From Paenibacillus sp. HB172176 (GTDB lineage Bacteria > Bacillota > Bacilli > Paenibacillales > Paenibacillaceae), in the NCBI RefSeq assembly GCF_011947265.1, contig NZ_JAATHD010000011.1:118068-182067 (forward strand): a DNA stretch of 64,000 nt. Reading direction: 5' to 3'. The notes beneath the pieces were generated by a model. It did not search any database. It had not been told where the DNA came from and worked only from the letters and a program-made list of their open reading frames with translations. Position 1 is the first letter of the stretch. Each line of letters opens with the position of its first letter. This document shows positions 18,025-26,970 of the stretch, in pieces. Both the position numbers and the translations under genes were made by a program.

Positions 18025-18053
18025 GTGACACACTTGTACGTACAACTTATAAT
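18025..18053 (+). promoter_or_regulatory. araDB promoter with AraR operator in the spacer
   Basis: GTGACA (18025-18030) and TATAAT (18048-18053) are separated by 17 bases. The palindrome TTGTACGTACAA (18034-18045) fills the spacer, where a bound repressor would block RNA polymerase. Confidence 0.85.
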
Positions 18054-18134
18054 AGAGCTATGTTGCCTGACCAATAGGCGAAAAACATGGATTGCTGTAG
18101 ATGGTTCATCTTCAGCCGAAAGGGGTTGCAAGTG

Positions 18135-18830
18135 ATGTTGGAGCAATTGAAGCAGCAAGTGTGGGAAGCTAATATGGATTTGCCGAAATATGGACTGGTT
18201 ACCTTTACATGGGGAAATGTCAGTGCGGTAGATCGGGAAACCGGCTATGCTGTCATTAAGCCGAGCGGCGTTCCTTACGACGAATTGAGGCCGGAGCATA
18301 TGGTCGTCGTCGATCTCGAGGGCAGACCGGTAGAGAGCAAGCTGAAGCCATCCTCTGATACGGCTACTCATGTTCTGCTTTATAAAGCTTTTCCTGAAAT
18401 CGGCGGCATTGTTCACACGCATTCTCCTTGGGCGACTAGCTGGGCTCAGGCGGGAAGAGGAATTCCGGCTCTCGGAACGACGCATGGGGACTACTTCTAT
18501 GGAGAAGTGCCCTGCACCAGAGCGATGACGGAGGCGGAAATTAAAGGAGCCTATGAGCTGGGGACCGGGAATGTCATTGTAGAAACGTTCGAGAAGAGCG
18601 GCATTGATCCGATGCGCATTCCATCGGTGCTCGTGAACAGCCACGCGCCGTTTTGCTGGGGCAAGGACGCGCATGAGGCGGTTCATAACGCTGTTGTGCT
18701 TGAAGAGGTCGCCAAGATGGCGGTTCATACCTATGCTTTGAATCCAGGTGTGCAGGCAATGGATCAGCATCTGCTCGACAGGCATTATTTGCGCAAGCAT
18801 GGGGCTGGCGCTTATTACGGACAAAATTAG
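18135..18830 (+). CDS. araD: L-ribulose-5-phosphate 4-epimerase
   Basis: Converts L-ribulose 5-phosphate to D-xylulose 5-phosphate, the last step of arabinose entry into the pentose phosphate pathway. Its 231 residues match the usual family length. The aldolase class II fold is shown by [27 protein letters not shown] and the zinc-ligand region [14 protein letters not shown] with [13 protein letters not shown] 18135 matches the family N-terminus MLEQLK and follows AAAGGGG; an upstream ATG at 18087 would add 16 unrelated residues. First gene after the AraR-controlled promoter, 13 bases before araB. Confidence 0.95.
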   Translation: MLEQLKQQVWEANMDLPKYGLVTFTWGNVSAVDRETGYAVIKPSGVPYDELRPEHMVVVDLEGRPVESKLKPSSDTATHVLLYKAFPEIGGIVHTHSPWATSWAQAGRGIPALGTTHGDYFYGEVPCTRAMTEAEIKGAYELGTGNVIVETFEKSGIDPMRIPSVLVNSHAPFCWGKDAHEAVHNAVVLEEVAKMAVHTYALNPGVQAMDQHLLDRHYLRKHGAGAYYGQN

Positions 18831-18843
18831 GGGGCTGACAATA

Positions 18844-20508
18844 GTGAACAAGAAATATGCAATCGGAGTCGACTATGGAACGCAATCTGGACGGGCGGTA
18901 TTGGTTGAGCTCAGCAATGGAGCGGAGATTGCCGATCATGTGACGCCATATCGTCATCATGTGATTGACGAACAATTGCCGGAATCCGGCATCAAGCTTG
19001 AGCATGACTGGGCTCTGCAGCATCCGCTTGATTATATTGAGGTGCTGGAGACGTCCATTCCAGCCGTGATGAAGGAATCGGGTGTGGATCCGCAGGATGT
19101 GATCGGGCTCGGAATCGATTTCACCGCATGTACGATGCTTCCTATCGATGAGGCGGGCAAGCCGCTCTGTCTTCAGGAAGAGTATAAGGAGAATCCGCAT
19201 AGCTGGCTGAAGCTGTGGAAGCACCATGCGGCGCAGGATGAGGCGAATTTGATTAATAAGATCGCGGAGGAGCGCGGCGAGAAGTGGTTGGCCCGATACG
19301 GCGGCAAGATTTCCTCCGAGTGGATGCTCGCGAAGGTGTGGCAAATTTTGAACGAGGCCCCTGACATTTATGATATTGCCGATCAATTCGTAGAAGCGAC
19401 GGATTGGGTAGTCGGACAGATGACGGGCAATATCGTGCGAAATAGCTGTACGGCGGGCTATAAGGCGATTTGGCATAAAGCGGACGGCTATCCGGACAAA
19501 GCCTTTATGAAGGCTCTTGATCCAAGGCTGGAAAATCTGACAGAAACGAAGCTGAAAGGCGATGTCGTTCCGCTTGGAACAAAGGCCGGCGAATTAACGT
19601 CCGAGATGGCCGCTCGCATCGGACTTGCGCCAGGCATTGCCGTCGCTGTCGGCAACGTCGACGCCCACGCGGCGGTTCCGGGCGTTGGCGTGGTAACGCC
19701 GGGCAAGCTGGTGATGGCGATGGGAACCTCGATTTGCCATATGCTGCTCGGGGAGGAAGAGAAGGAAGTCGAAGGCATGTGCGGCGTCGTAGAGGACGGT
19801 ATCATCCCTGGTTATTACGGCTATGAGGCGGGACAGTCGGCTGTCGGCGATATTTTCGAATGGTATGTCGAAGAGGCTGCCCCGGCTTACGCGCTTAAGG
19901 AGGCGGAGGCCGCAGGCGAGAATATCCACGTCTATCTCACACGCAAAGCGGAGGAGCTGAAGCCCGGTCAATCGGGTGTGCTGGCTCTCGATTGGTGGAA
20001 CGGCAACCGATCCGTGCTCGTGGATACGGACTTGACAGGCATGATGATCGGCATGACGCTGCTTACTAAGCCTTGGGAAGTCTATCGGGCTCTGCTGGAA
20101 GCGACAGCCTTCGGCACTCGCAAGATTGTGGAGGCGTTCCATCACAATGGCGTGGAGGTTAACGAATTGTACGCTTGCGGAGGCTTGCCGCAGAAGAATC
20201 GTCTTCTCATGCAAATCTACGCGGACGTCACGAACCGCGAGATCAAGATTGCCGATTCCAAGCAGACGCCGGCGCTGGGAGCGGCCATGTTCGGCGCAGT
20301 CGCGGCCGGAGCCGCGAAGGGCGGCTATGACAATGTCGTGGACGCCGCGGCGAGCATGGCGCGAGTGCGCGAAGAAACCTTTAAGCCGATCCCGGCCAAT
20401 GTTGCGATTTATGACAAGCTTTACGCGGAATATAATGCGTTGCATGATTATTTCGGTCGCGGCGCCAATGATGTGATGAAACGGTTGAAAGCTATAAAAG
20501 GTCACTAG
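18844..20508 (+). CDS. araB: L-ribulokinase
   Basis: FGGY-family sugar kinase that phosphorylates L-ribulose; 554 residues, normal for AraB. Motifs include the N-terminal phosphate-binding [15 protein letters not shown], the catalytic-region [13 protein letters not shown], and the C-terminal [21 protein letters not shown]. The GTG at 18844 follows AGGGGG by about 9 bases and gives the family N-terminus; the open frame extends upstream over araD without homology. L-arabinose isomerase (araA) is not next door and must lie elsewhere. A good terminator follows. Confidence 0.95.
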   Translation: MNKKYAIGVDYGTQSGRAVLVELSNGAEIADHVTPYRHHVIDEQLPESGIKLEHDWALQHPLDYIEVLETSIPAVMKESGVDPQDVIGLGIDFTACTMLPIDEAGKPLCLQEEYKENPHSWLKLWKHHAAQDEANLINKIAEERGEKWLARYGGKISSEWMLAKVWQILNEAPDIYDIADQFVEATDWVVGQMTGNIVRNSCTAGYKAIWHKADGYPDKAFMKALDPRLENLTETKLKGDVVPLGTKAGELTSEMAARIGLAPGIAVAVGNVDAHAAVPGVGVVTPGKLVMAMGTSICHMLLGEEEKEVEGMCGVVEDGIIPGYYGYEAGQSAVGDIFEWYVEEAAPAYALKEAEAAGENIHVYLTRKAEELKPGQSGVLALDWWNGNRSVLVDTDLTGMMIGMTLLTKPWEVYRALLEATAFGTRKIVEAFHHNGVEVNELYACGGLPQKNRLLMQIYADVTNREIKIADSKQTPALGAAMFGAVAAGAAKGGYDNVVDAAASMARVREETFKPIPANVAIYDKLYAEYNALHDYFGRGANDVMKRLKAIKGH

Positions 20509-20544
20509 AGCGGCGAAAGATTAGCTGATTCTTTTCTACTTTCT

Positions 20545-20583
20545 AACACAGCCTCCGATGGAAAGAGGCTGTGTTTTTATTTT
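20545..20583 (+). terminator. Terminator after araB
   Basis: AACACAGCCTC (20545-20555) pairs perfectly with GAGGCTGTGTT (20565-20575), followed by TTTATTTT. Confidence 0.9.
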
Positions 20584-20695
20584 CGATGAAAATGTGCGGA
20601 TCTCCCACAATTATGAAATGGTGATTTTTTACTGTTTGGTATAGAATAGAGACAGAACAATAGAGATAGTTTGCATGGCTGGGAGATGAAAGTCA

Positions 20696-22108
20696 TTGTA
20701 TTGCCATCATTGCATTAGGAGCTTTCCCGAGGATGCGAACTTCTGCAGTCAATGCGGCAGACGCCTCAATTCGCATCAGATCATCGCGGCCGATAATTCA
20801 ATATGGGCTCCTTCCTCATTCGATGGGGAGCGCTCCGATTATTCGAATGCGAATGCGCATGAACCTGAGGATGGCGGGAAAGAGATTGATATAAATAACG
20901 AAAAAGATTCTCCATTAGCGGGTAGCGGGGATTCTGTGTCCATTGATTGGACTGGGTTCAACCCTGAAGCAAGCGGACTTGGCGCGGGGATCGAGCAAGG
21001 GGAGAACGCTGCCGGCGTGGAGCGCATGCACTCTGACCATCATGTTGAGACAATGCGTCCGAATAATAGCTGGCTGCTTTCATTCGGATTAATGAGTCTG
21101 GCAATTATCGTTGCTGCATCGGTGTGGACGTACTATCGTCATGAGAGGAATATTAACGAGAGAGTGCTGAAGCTTCAGACGGAAGCGAAGGCTTTCACTC
21201 TTGCGGGCAAATATCAGAGCGCGCTGGATACGCTTGCCGAAGCCGACGAGCTGCGTCCTGAATTCGAATCTCTGCATGCGGATGAAGAAGTGGTGCAGCA
21301 TGTGTCAGAGCTGAATCGATTGTTGAATGACGTAGAGAGCCGGTTAAGCCTGGGCTCGTTGGAGGAGGCAGAGAGAGGTCTCAACCATCTGAAATCCGAA
21401 TTCAACGGCCATAAGGAGCCTGCTTATACGAAGCAGCGTCAGCGGCTGGAGGATCTTGATATGAAGCTGACGATTATGCAGATGACGAGCGAAGTGCCGC
21501 ATCTCACCACGCTAAAGCAGTATACGGATATGTTGAATGTGGTGAATGGCATTATGGGCGACGAAGCTTCGGCTCTTAGAGAGCAAATCATCCAAGGTAT
21601 CCGCGAACTGACAACCAGGCAAGTGGACGGTTATCTTGGCAAGAGAAATTACAATGATGCGCTGTCCTCAATCAGAAGGGCGCTGGTGTGGGTGAAGCAG
21701 GACGAACAATTGCTGGAGATGCAAAGTCGTGTCAAGGAACAGCAAGCCGATTATGAGGCTTCAGAGCAGCAACGCATCGAACAAGCGATGAAGTCGGCTG
21801 CGGAAGAGGATTTGATTAATCAGACAGATGCCGTTGAAGTGATAGGAACTGACAAGACGTTGGACGAATTCGGCGATCTTACCATTACCGGAACGATGAA
21901 AAGCGTTGCTACAAGACCCATCTATGATGTCACCGTCGAATATAAGGTAGCGAATGCCAGCGGAGAATTGCTGGAGAGCGGAACGGCGACGGTTACGCCG
22001 AATTATATCGAGCCCGGCGAAGAGATGTCCTTCACAGCGACGATCTATGGGGTCTATTCCGAGAATGTCGTCATAGAGGTGGGGCATGCCAAATGGTATT
22101 TGGATTAA
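20696..22108 (+). CDS. Zinc-ribbon membrane protein with C-terminal FxLYD-like domain
   Basis: Protein of 470 residues. An N-terminal zinc ribbon (CHHC at 3-6 and CSQC at 17-20) is followed by a low-complexity acidic region and one membrane segment (about 122-147). A long helical, TPR-like or coiled-coil stretch (about 150-370) comes next. The C-terminal beta domain (about 390-470) resembles FxLYD-type domains, with ITGTMKSVATRPIYDVTVEY. The TTG start at 20696 has GGGAGAT about 8 bases upstream and places the zinc ribbon at the very N-terminus. The protease gene follows after 15 bases, so the two probably form one operon. Function unknown. Confidence 0.8.
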   Translation: MYCHHCIRSFPEDANFCSQCGRRLNSHQIIAADNSIWAPSSFDGERSDYSNANAHEPEDGGKEIDINNEKDSPLAGSGDSVSIDWTGFNPEASGLGAGIEQGENAAGVERMHSDHHVETMRPNNSWLLSFGLMSLAIIVAASVWTYYRHERNINERVLKLQTEAKAFTLAGKYQSALDTLAEADELRPEFESLHADEEVVQHVSELNRLLNDVESRLSLGSLEEAERGLNHLKSEFNGHKEPAYTKQRQRLEDLDMKLTIMQMTSEVPHLTTLKQYTDMLNVVNGIMGDEASALREQIIQGIRELTTRQVDGYLGKRNYNDALSSIRRALVWVKQDEQLLEMQSRVKEQQADYEASEQQRIEQAMKSAAEEDLINQTDAVEVIGTDKTLDEFGDLTITGTMKSVATRPIYDVTVEYKVANASGELLESGTATVTPNYIEPGEEMSFTATIYGVYSENVVIEVGHAKWYLD

Positions 22109-22123
22109 GGGAGGAACGACGAA

Positions 22124-23236
22124 TTGAACAAACGCAGATGGACAGGCCTTATTCTCTCCCTCCTAATCCTGGCTGGCGGAACTGCCGCAATCTTCGCTAT
22201 TCATCAGAATGTGCCGAAGCAGTTGAAGGGAGGCCCCCTTCTGGCGGTAGGCGAGAAGAAGAAGTCGCTTAAGGATGTCATATTCGAAACGCAGAAGCAT
22301 GTAGTCATGATTGAAACGGAAGACGGCACGCAAGGCTCCGGCTTTCTCTACAACCAGCAAGGGGATTTGATCACGAACGCCCATGTTGTGGCTGGTGTTC
22401 GTCATGTGCTTGTGAAAACATCGGACGCCCGGGAGCTTCAAGGGGAGGTAATCGGCATTAGCACGGATACGGATGTGGCTGTTGTCCGAGTCGATGAGCT
22501 TGCAGGCGAAGAACCGCTGCCGCTCGTCCGATATGAGCGCGCTGAAGTGGGAGACGATGTGCTTGCGGTAGGCAGCCCCCTTGGCTTCCAGAACACGGTT
22601 ACTACCGGCATCATAAGCGGTGTTGGAAGGAATTTTCAGATCGAACCCTATACCTACAGCGATTTGTACCAAATTTCCGCATCGATAGCGCCTGGCAACA
22701 GCGGGGGACCGCTGGTCGACCTTAAGACCGGGTCAGTGCTTGGCATTAATTCGGCGGGACTTGATGACGGCGTAATCGGATTCAGCATTCCGATTTCGAA
22801 TGTGCTGTCGATTGCCGAAGGCTGGTCGAAGGAGCCGATGACGATGCTTCCCGGCTTGTCTCTCGATGAGGATAGTGATGTGGAGACCAAGGAAGAGTCT
22901 TTGGATGTGCTCGGCGAATATTTGGTTACTCATTTCTATGACAGCCTGAACAATGGCGATTATGTGTATGCGTATTCGTTGCTTGGAGGCTCCTGGAAGG
23001 ATGGAACAAGCTACGTGAAATTCCGCGAAGGCTATATCATGACGCGGAATGTCGTAATCGATAGCATTCACTCTGCGAGCAATGATGAGGAAGCAACGGT
23101 AACGGCCATTATATCCGTCGACGAACGGAAGAACGGACAATATGTACTTAGCAAATATCAAGTGATTTACAAGGTCGGCTACGAGAATGATCAGCTCAAA
23201 ATTATGTCCGGCAAGGGCAAGGTTATCGGCACCTGA
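22124..23236 (+). CDS. HtrA/DegP-like serine protease, membrane-anchored, no PDZ domain
   Basis: S1C-type protease of 370 residues with an N-terminal membrane anchor (about 7-27). The catalytic triad is His87 (TNAHVV), Asp117 (TDVAVV) and Ser193 (GNSGGP). After the protease domain there is no PDZ domain; instead about residues 255-370 form a region with NTF2-like character, including FYDSLNNGDYVYAYSLL. It probably degrades or checks proteins outside the membrane. The TTG start has AAGGGAGG upstream. It is coupled to the zinc-ribbon gene and followed by a terminator shared with the convergent gene. Confidence 0.88.
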   Translation: MNKRRWTGLILSLLILAGGTAAIFAIHQNVPKQLKGGPLLAVGEKKKSLKDVIFETQKHVVMIETEDGTQGSGFLYNQQGDLITNAHVVAGVRHVLVKTSDARELQGEVIGISTDTDVAVVRVDELAGEEPLPLVRYERAEVGDDVLAVGSPLGFQNTVTTGIISGVGRNFQIEPYTYSDLYQISASIAPGNSGGPLVDLKTGSVLGINSAGLDDGVIGFSIPISNVLSIAEGWSKEPMTMLPGLSLDEDSDVETKEESLDVLGEYLVTHFYDSLNNGDYVYAYSLLGGSWKDGTSYVKFREGYIMTRNVVIDSIHSASNDEEATVTAIISVDERKNGQYVLSKYQVIYKVGYENDQLKIMSGKGKVIGT

Positions 23237-23246
23237 TCGGGAATTG

Positions 23247-23284
23247 GGAAGGCGGCACGCATTGAGCAGTGCCGCCTTCCTCTC
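23247..23284. terminator. Terminator between convergent genes
   Basis: A perfect 12-bp stem (GGAAGGCGGCAC at 23247-23258, GTGCCGCCTTCC at 23269-23280) lies between the ends of the protease gene (+) and the Gly/Pro-rich gene (-). TCTC follows on the plus side and AATTCCC on the minus side, so the T tracts are poor. Confidence 0.65.
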
Positions 23285-23291
23285 GATAGGA

Positions 23292-23912
23292 TTAGACCAA
23301 TTCGAGGCTGACCGTATCGCCTGGCTGCAGAGGCTGATTAAGCTGCCACGAAGCGATGATATTGCCGTTCAGTCGAATACGGTAGCCGACGCCTCCGGCG
23401 ACTGGAACACCGCTCACGGAGAGTATTGTGCCGTTAGGGGCGATTTGAACAACGCCAGTCGATGCCAGCGCTTGATAGACGTTCAATCCAGGCTGATAAT
23501 TGACGGTATAGGCATTGGTAATTCCAGGATGCAGGCTTCCGCCATTGATGGAAACGGTAACATAGCCCTGCTGAACCGGAGGGCCCGGGATGGGAATCGG
23601 AATCGGTACAGGCAGCGTTGAATATGGTCCGAAAAATGGCGCATAAGGCCAACCGGGATGGTAAGGCCCGTGTCCGGGCGGGTAAGGCCCATACCCCGGC
23701 CCGCCGCCATGTCCGGGCGGGTAGGGTCCATGCCCCGGCCCGCCGCCGTGTCCAGGCGTTGGACCGCCGTGCCCCGACCCGCCGCCGTGGCTTGGCCTGC
23801 TGTCGTAAACCGAAGGAGACAGTCTTTGTCTCGTTAATGAAGACGACGCTGTCCCGCCGCAGCCGCAAGGATTGCCTGACCGAGGCGGGTAATAATTGTA
23901 CAATCTCGTCAT
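23292..23912 (-). CDS. Gly/Pro/His-rich protein with DUF4430-like C-terminus
   Basis: Protein of 206 residues with no obvious signal peptide. About residues 40-100 are low-complexity repeats of PGHGGGPGHGPYPPGHG type. The last 90 residues form a folded domain (from about GYVTVSINGG) whose ending, RIRLNGNIIASWQLNQPLQPGD, resembles DUF4430/transcobalamin-like domains. The ATG at 23912 lies 13 bases from AAAGGAG; a TTG at 23924 is too close to it. The composition resembles spore-coat or surface proteins, but this is only a suggestion. Confidence 0.65.
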   Translation of the reverse strand: MTRLYNYYPPRSGNPCGCGGTASSSLTRQRLSPSVYDSRPSHGGGSGHGGPTPGHGGGPGHGPYPPGHGGGPGYGPYPPGHGPYHPGWPYAPFFGPYSTLPVPIPIPIPGPPVQQGYVTVSINGGSLHPGITNAYTVNYQPGLNVYQALASTGVVQIAPNGTILSVSGVPVAGGVGYRIRLNGNIIASWQLNQPLQPGDTVSLELV

Positions 23913-24095
23913 GATAGGGCTCAATCTCCTTTGCGCTAATGCGAAACGCTTGGATTAATCTCGCTCTATACTATGCGGCTTTCGCCTAATTGGTGAGATA
24001 GCGGGAAGGCGGCCGGAGATAGAACAGCAGTGCCGGAACCCGCGTTTAAGAGAGGTGATAAGCTTGAATTTTTTTCGTATCGACGCTGCAGAATA

Positions 24096-24130
24096 GACAA
24101 AAAGGCCCCCGTCATGACAACGAGGACCTT
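24096..24130 (-). terminator. Terminator of sodA
   Basis: On the minus strand AAGGTCCTCG pairs with CGGGGGCCTT (two G-T pairs, 9-base loop) and is followed by TTTGTC. It lies 34 bases after the sodA stop. Confidence 0.8.
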
Positions 24131-24163
24131 GCGTGTAAAGCTGCGGCAATGCAGCAATGTTAA

Positions 24164-24775
24164 TTACTTAACGGCAGCTTCGTAGCGTTTGCCGACTTCG
24201 CCCCAGTTCACAACGTTCCAGAACGCAGCGATGTAGTCAGGACGTTTGTTCTGATAGTTCAGATAGTACGCATGCTCCCAAACATCGAGACCAAGAATTG
24301 GCGTTTCGCCTTCCATGATCGGGCTGTCTTGGTTTGGCAGGCTGTATACTTTGAGTTTGCCGTCAGCAACTGCCAGGAATGCCCAGCCGCTGCCGAAACG
24401 AGTAGCGGCTGCTTTCGCAAAGTCGGCTTTGAAGGTTTCGAAGCCGCCAAGCTCGCTTTCGATTGCCGCTGCAAGCGCGCCTGTAGGAGCGCCGCCAGCG
24501 TTCGGGCCAATCGTTTCCCAGAACAAGCTATGGTTAGCGTGGCCGCCGCCGTTGTTGCGAACCGCGGTGCGGATCGATTCAGGCACGCTTGCCAGATCGC
24601 CGATTAATTCTTCGATGGATTTGCTTTGAAGCTCTGGAGCGGACTCTAGAGCCGCGTTCAGATTGGTAACGTATGCATTGTGGTGGCGTCCGTGGTGTAT
24701 CTCCATCGTTGTTGCGTCGATGTGCGGTTCAAGTGCATTGTTTGCATAAGGGAGTGCTGGTAGTTGAAAAGCCAT
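24164..24775 (-). CDS. sodA: Superoxide dismutase (Mn/Fe family)
   Basis: Converts superoxide to oxygen and hydrogen peroxide in the cytoplasm. Its 203 residues are the usual length. Metal ligands lie in [12 protein letters not shown] (His), NHSLFWETI (His) and [18 protein letters not shown] (Asp and His). The Gly-rich [10 protein letters not shown] stretch and the pattern around it favour a manganese enzyme. The start ATG at 24775 has AGGAGG 9 bases upstream. Monocistronic between its own promoter and terminator. Confidence 0.97.
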   Translation of the reverse strand: MAFQLPALPYANNALEPHIDATTMEIHHGRHHNAYVTNLNAALESAPELQSKSIEELIGDLASVPESIRTAVRNNGGGHANHSLFWETIGPNAGGAPTGALAAAIESELGGFETFKADFAKAAATRFGSGWAFLAVADGKLKVYSLPNQDSPIMEGETPILGLDVWEHAYYLNYQNKRPDYIAAFWNVVNWGEVGKRYEAAVK

Positions 24776-24819
24776 TATTCATTACCTCCTAAAATGTATG
24801 TAGATTGTAGAACATGTCC

Positions 24820-24848
24820 ATTATCTCCTATTGCGGCGAATAAATCAA
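24820..24848 (-). promoter_or_regulatory. sodA promoter
   Basis: On the minus strand TTGATT (24848-24843), a 17-base spacer and GATAAT (24825-24820) match a sigma-A promoter, 45 bases before the sodA start. Confidence 0.6.
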
Positions 24849-25004
24849 CATTTGTGTTGAAAAAGTCAAGCATCCAAAATCGTTTCAATTGGACCGCCAT
24901 TGGGTAAGGTAACACAAATTGCGTTTCTTTATTCAAAACGAAAAGAAAAAGAAATAACACCTCTCCGGGAGGACATCTGAGCGGCATAAAATAGCGAAAA
25001 AATA

Positions 25005-25034
25005 ATGAAAGCGCTTAAAAATAAGCGCTTTCAT
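25005..25034. repeat. Perfect 12-bp hairpin in the sodA-GNAT gap
   Basis: ATGAAAGCGCTT (25005-25016) and AAGCGCTTTCAT (25023-25034) form a perfect inverted repeat around AAAAAT. Each arm resembles half of a catabolite-responsive element (TGAAAGCGCTTTCA), but the loop makes a simple terminator-like or regulatory hairpin equally possible. The rest of the gap (24849-25157) shows nothing else convincing. Confidence 0.5.
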
Positions 25035-25157
25035 GAGAAAATAGACGATTTTATGACTTTTTTAAAAGAAATGTAAAGATTAAAGGAGGATTTCGGGGAT
25101 TTTCGTCGTATTTTATAAAAGTACTAGACTATGACAAGTATAGAAGGTGTAGATTGT

Positions 25158-25583
25158 ATGAACGTTCGTTCCTTTCAGTTAGCAGACTACCAGCCATTAA
25201 CTGCATTATTAGAGGAAGTTCTTACCGAGGAATGCTATGAGCAAACGATGCAAGCATTTGCCAGGCAATTGTCATGGGACAGCGATCTCGTTATCGTCGC
25301 TGTCAATCACGCACATGAAATCGTAGGCATGATTATCGGAACAATTGACAACAATAAGGGATATTATTATCGCATTGCTGTCGCTCCCGATCATCAGCGC
25401 AAAGGCGTGGGCAAGGAGCTGGTGTCCGCTCTGCGTCAACGGTTTCAGGCCCGCAACGTAAGCAAGATTCTCATTACCGCTGACGAGCATAACGAACCGG
25501 TGCTGCCTTTGTACGAATCGATGGGCTATGCGGCGACTGATTTCTTTCGAGCTTTCCAGAAGCTCAGTATTGTGACCGGCTAA
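25158..25583 (+). CDS. GNAT-family N-acetyltransferase
   Basis: Protein of 141 residues with the acetyl-CoA-binding motif A, VAPDHQRKGVGKELV (about 83-97), preceded by the strand YYYRIAVAP. Transfers an acetyl group to an unknown amine or protein. The ATG at 25158 has GAAGGTG 8 bases upstream; an in-frame ATG at 25131 has no ribosome binding site. Single gene; the substrate cannot be predicted. Confidence 0.87.
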   Translation: MNVRSFQLADYQPLTALLEEVLTEECYEQTMQAFARQLSWDSDLVIVAVNHAHEIVGMIIGTIDNNKGYYYRIAVAPDHQRKGVGKELVSALRQRFQARNVSKILITADEHNEPVLPLYESMGYAATDFFRAFQKLSIVTG

Positions 25584-25631
25584 GAAGAAACGACTTCGTT
25601 GTCCTTATCAAAGGACATCAGCGTTTCTCGC

Positions 25632-25678
25632 AACATATAGAGAAAGTGTGAGCAAATTTATATACTTTCCTATATGTT
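25632..25678 (+). repeat. Long hairpin downstream of the GNAT gene
   Basis: AACATATAG-A-GAAAGT (25632-25647) pairs with ACTTTC-CTATATGTT (25664-25678): 15 bp with one bulged A and a 16-base loop. No T tract follows. It may stop transcription, stabilise mRNA, or be part of the leader of the next operon. Confidence 0.45.
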
Positions 25679-25850
25679 AAATAGACAAGCGACAATTATA
25701 ATGAACTAGGGCATGTCTAATCGTCATTGCAATTGGCGATCAGGTATGCTTTTCTTATTTTAAACGGTTTTCTAATCCTAATAAAATGGTTAAGCTTTAT
25801 TACAATAGATGTTGAGCAAGCAAGTCAGGAAACAAGGGGTACAGCCAGAT

Positions 25851-26405
25851 ATGGAACATTATGAGGAATGCGTGATCAAGAGCTTTAAGCATGACGGTCA
25901 TCTGCACCGGCAGTGGCAGCAGAATTGGAAGATCCCGCAGTCGAGAATGAAGGAAGCGCACAAAAAGGAGTCCATGATTGTTCTTATCAATAAGCAAACG
26001 CCAATACAGGAATCGGACGGCAAGCAATGGATCAGCAGAGTCCCTGCCGTTTCGTATTTTATTCCAGGACAATGGTTCAATGTGGTAGCGCTGCTTGAAA
26101 CCGGAGGAGTGCGCTATTATTGCAATGTCGCATCGCCGCTGTATTATCACTGCAATGTGCTGACCTATATCGACTATGATCTGGATGTGATTCGGACGGT
26201 CGACGGCAATCGGTATATTGTGGATCAGGATGAATATGAGCAGCACAGGCAGCTCTATCATTATCCAAGGCATGTCCAGGACAAGGTGCGCGGCGGGTTG
26301 CATGCCCTGCTCGAAAGACTGGAGACGGCCAGGGAACCATTTCATGATGAATCGGCGCTCAAATACTACAATGAATGGCTGGCTGAGTTCGGAGAGGATG
26401 AATAA
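25851..26405 (+). CDS. DUF402 protein, YgaC-like
   Basis: Protein of 184 residues resembling the DUF402 family (B. subtilis YgaC/YtqA-like nucleoside tri- and diphosphate phosphatases). Shared motifs are KSFKHDGHLHRQW, WFNVVALLETGGVRYYCN and YIDYDLDV. The ATG at 25851 has AAGGGG 11 bases upstream; an ATG at 25809 lacks a site. Its stop overlaps the lepB start by one base, so the two are coupled. Confidence 0.85.
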   Translation: MEHYEECVIKSFKHDGHLHRQWQQNWKIPQSRMKEAHKKESMIVLINKQTPIQESDGKQWISRVPAVSYFIPGQWFNVVALLETGGVRYYCNVASPLYYHCNVLTYIDYDLDVIRTVDGNRYIVDQDEYEQHRQLYHYPRHVQDKVRGGLHALLERLETAREPFHDESALKYYNEWLAEFGEDE

Positions 26406-26944
26406 TGAGGTTTCGCGCGGAATTATGGGATTGGATCAAGACCATTACAATTGCTGTCATTATAGTTGTGATTCTTCACTTTTTTGTCTTTAATCTGTCC
26501 ACAGTAGAAGGTCGCTCCATGGAGCCGACGCTGATCGAGAACGATTGGCTGTTCGTGAACAAATTAGCTTACAAGCTGGGCAATCCGAAGCTTGGTGATA
26601 TAGTTATTCTTGAGGATCCATACCCGGAAGAAACAACCTCTGCCGCAAAAAAGAAATTTTTGGTGAAGCGGGTAGTCGGCTTGCCGGGTGACCGCATCGA
26701 AATTTCGGGAGGAAAGCTGTATCGAAACGGAGATCCAATGAAGGAGACTTATACGGATTCGCCAATCGAGGATTTGAATTTCGGGCCGGTTGTCGTGCAG
26801 AACAATTGTTATTTCGTTATGGGCGACAACAGGCATGCGCATGCAAGTCTGGACAGCAGAGTGTTCCACGCGGTTCCGAAGCGGCTCATCGTCGGCAGAG
26901 CGGATTTCATTCTATGGCCATACAAGCAGATTAGCGTGCTATAG
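26405..26944 (+). CDS. lepB: Signal peptidase I
   Basis: Removes signal peptides from secreted proteins at the outer face of the membrane. It has 179 residues and a single N-terminal membrane segment (about 10-30), typical of Gram-positive SipS-type enzymes. The catalytic dyad is Ser38 (RSMEPTL) and Lys88 (KRVVGLPGD). The C-terminal box is GDNRHAHASLDSR, two residues longer than the usual GDNRxNSxDSR spacing. One-base overlap with the DUF402 gene. Confidence 0.93.
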   Translation: MRFRAELWDWIKTITIAVIIVVILHFFVFNLSTVEGRSMEPTLIENDWLFVNKLAYKLGNPKLGDIVILEDPYPEETTSAAKKKFLVKRVVGLPGDRIEISGGKLYRNGDPMKETYTDSPIEDLNFGPVVVQNNCYFVMGDNRHAHASLDSRVFHAVPKRLIVGRADFILWPYKQISVL

Positions 26945-26970
26945 GCATGCAGGAGGGAGGTTTGCAGGAA

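Noticed and set aside
17787..18851. Long open frame on the minus strand across araR and araD
   Set aside because: Both plus-strand genes are clear and have their own promoters; the antisense frame has no ribosome site or homology.
18844..20508. araB as glycerol kinase or xylulokinase
   Set aside because: It directly follows araD behind an AraR-controlled promoter, and its length and N-terminus match L-ribulokinase.
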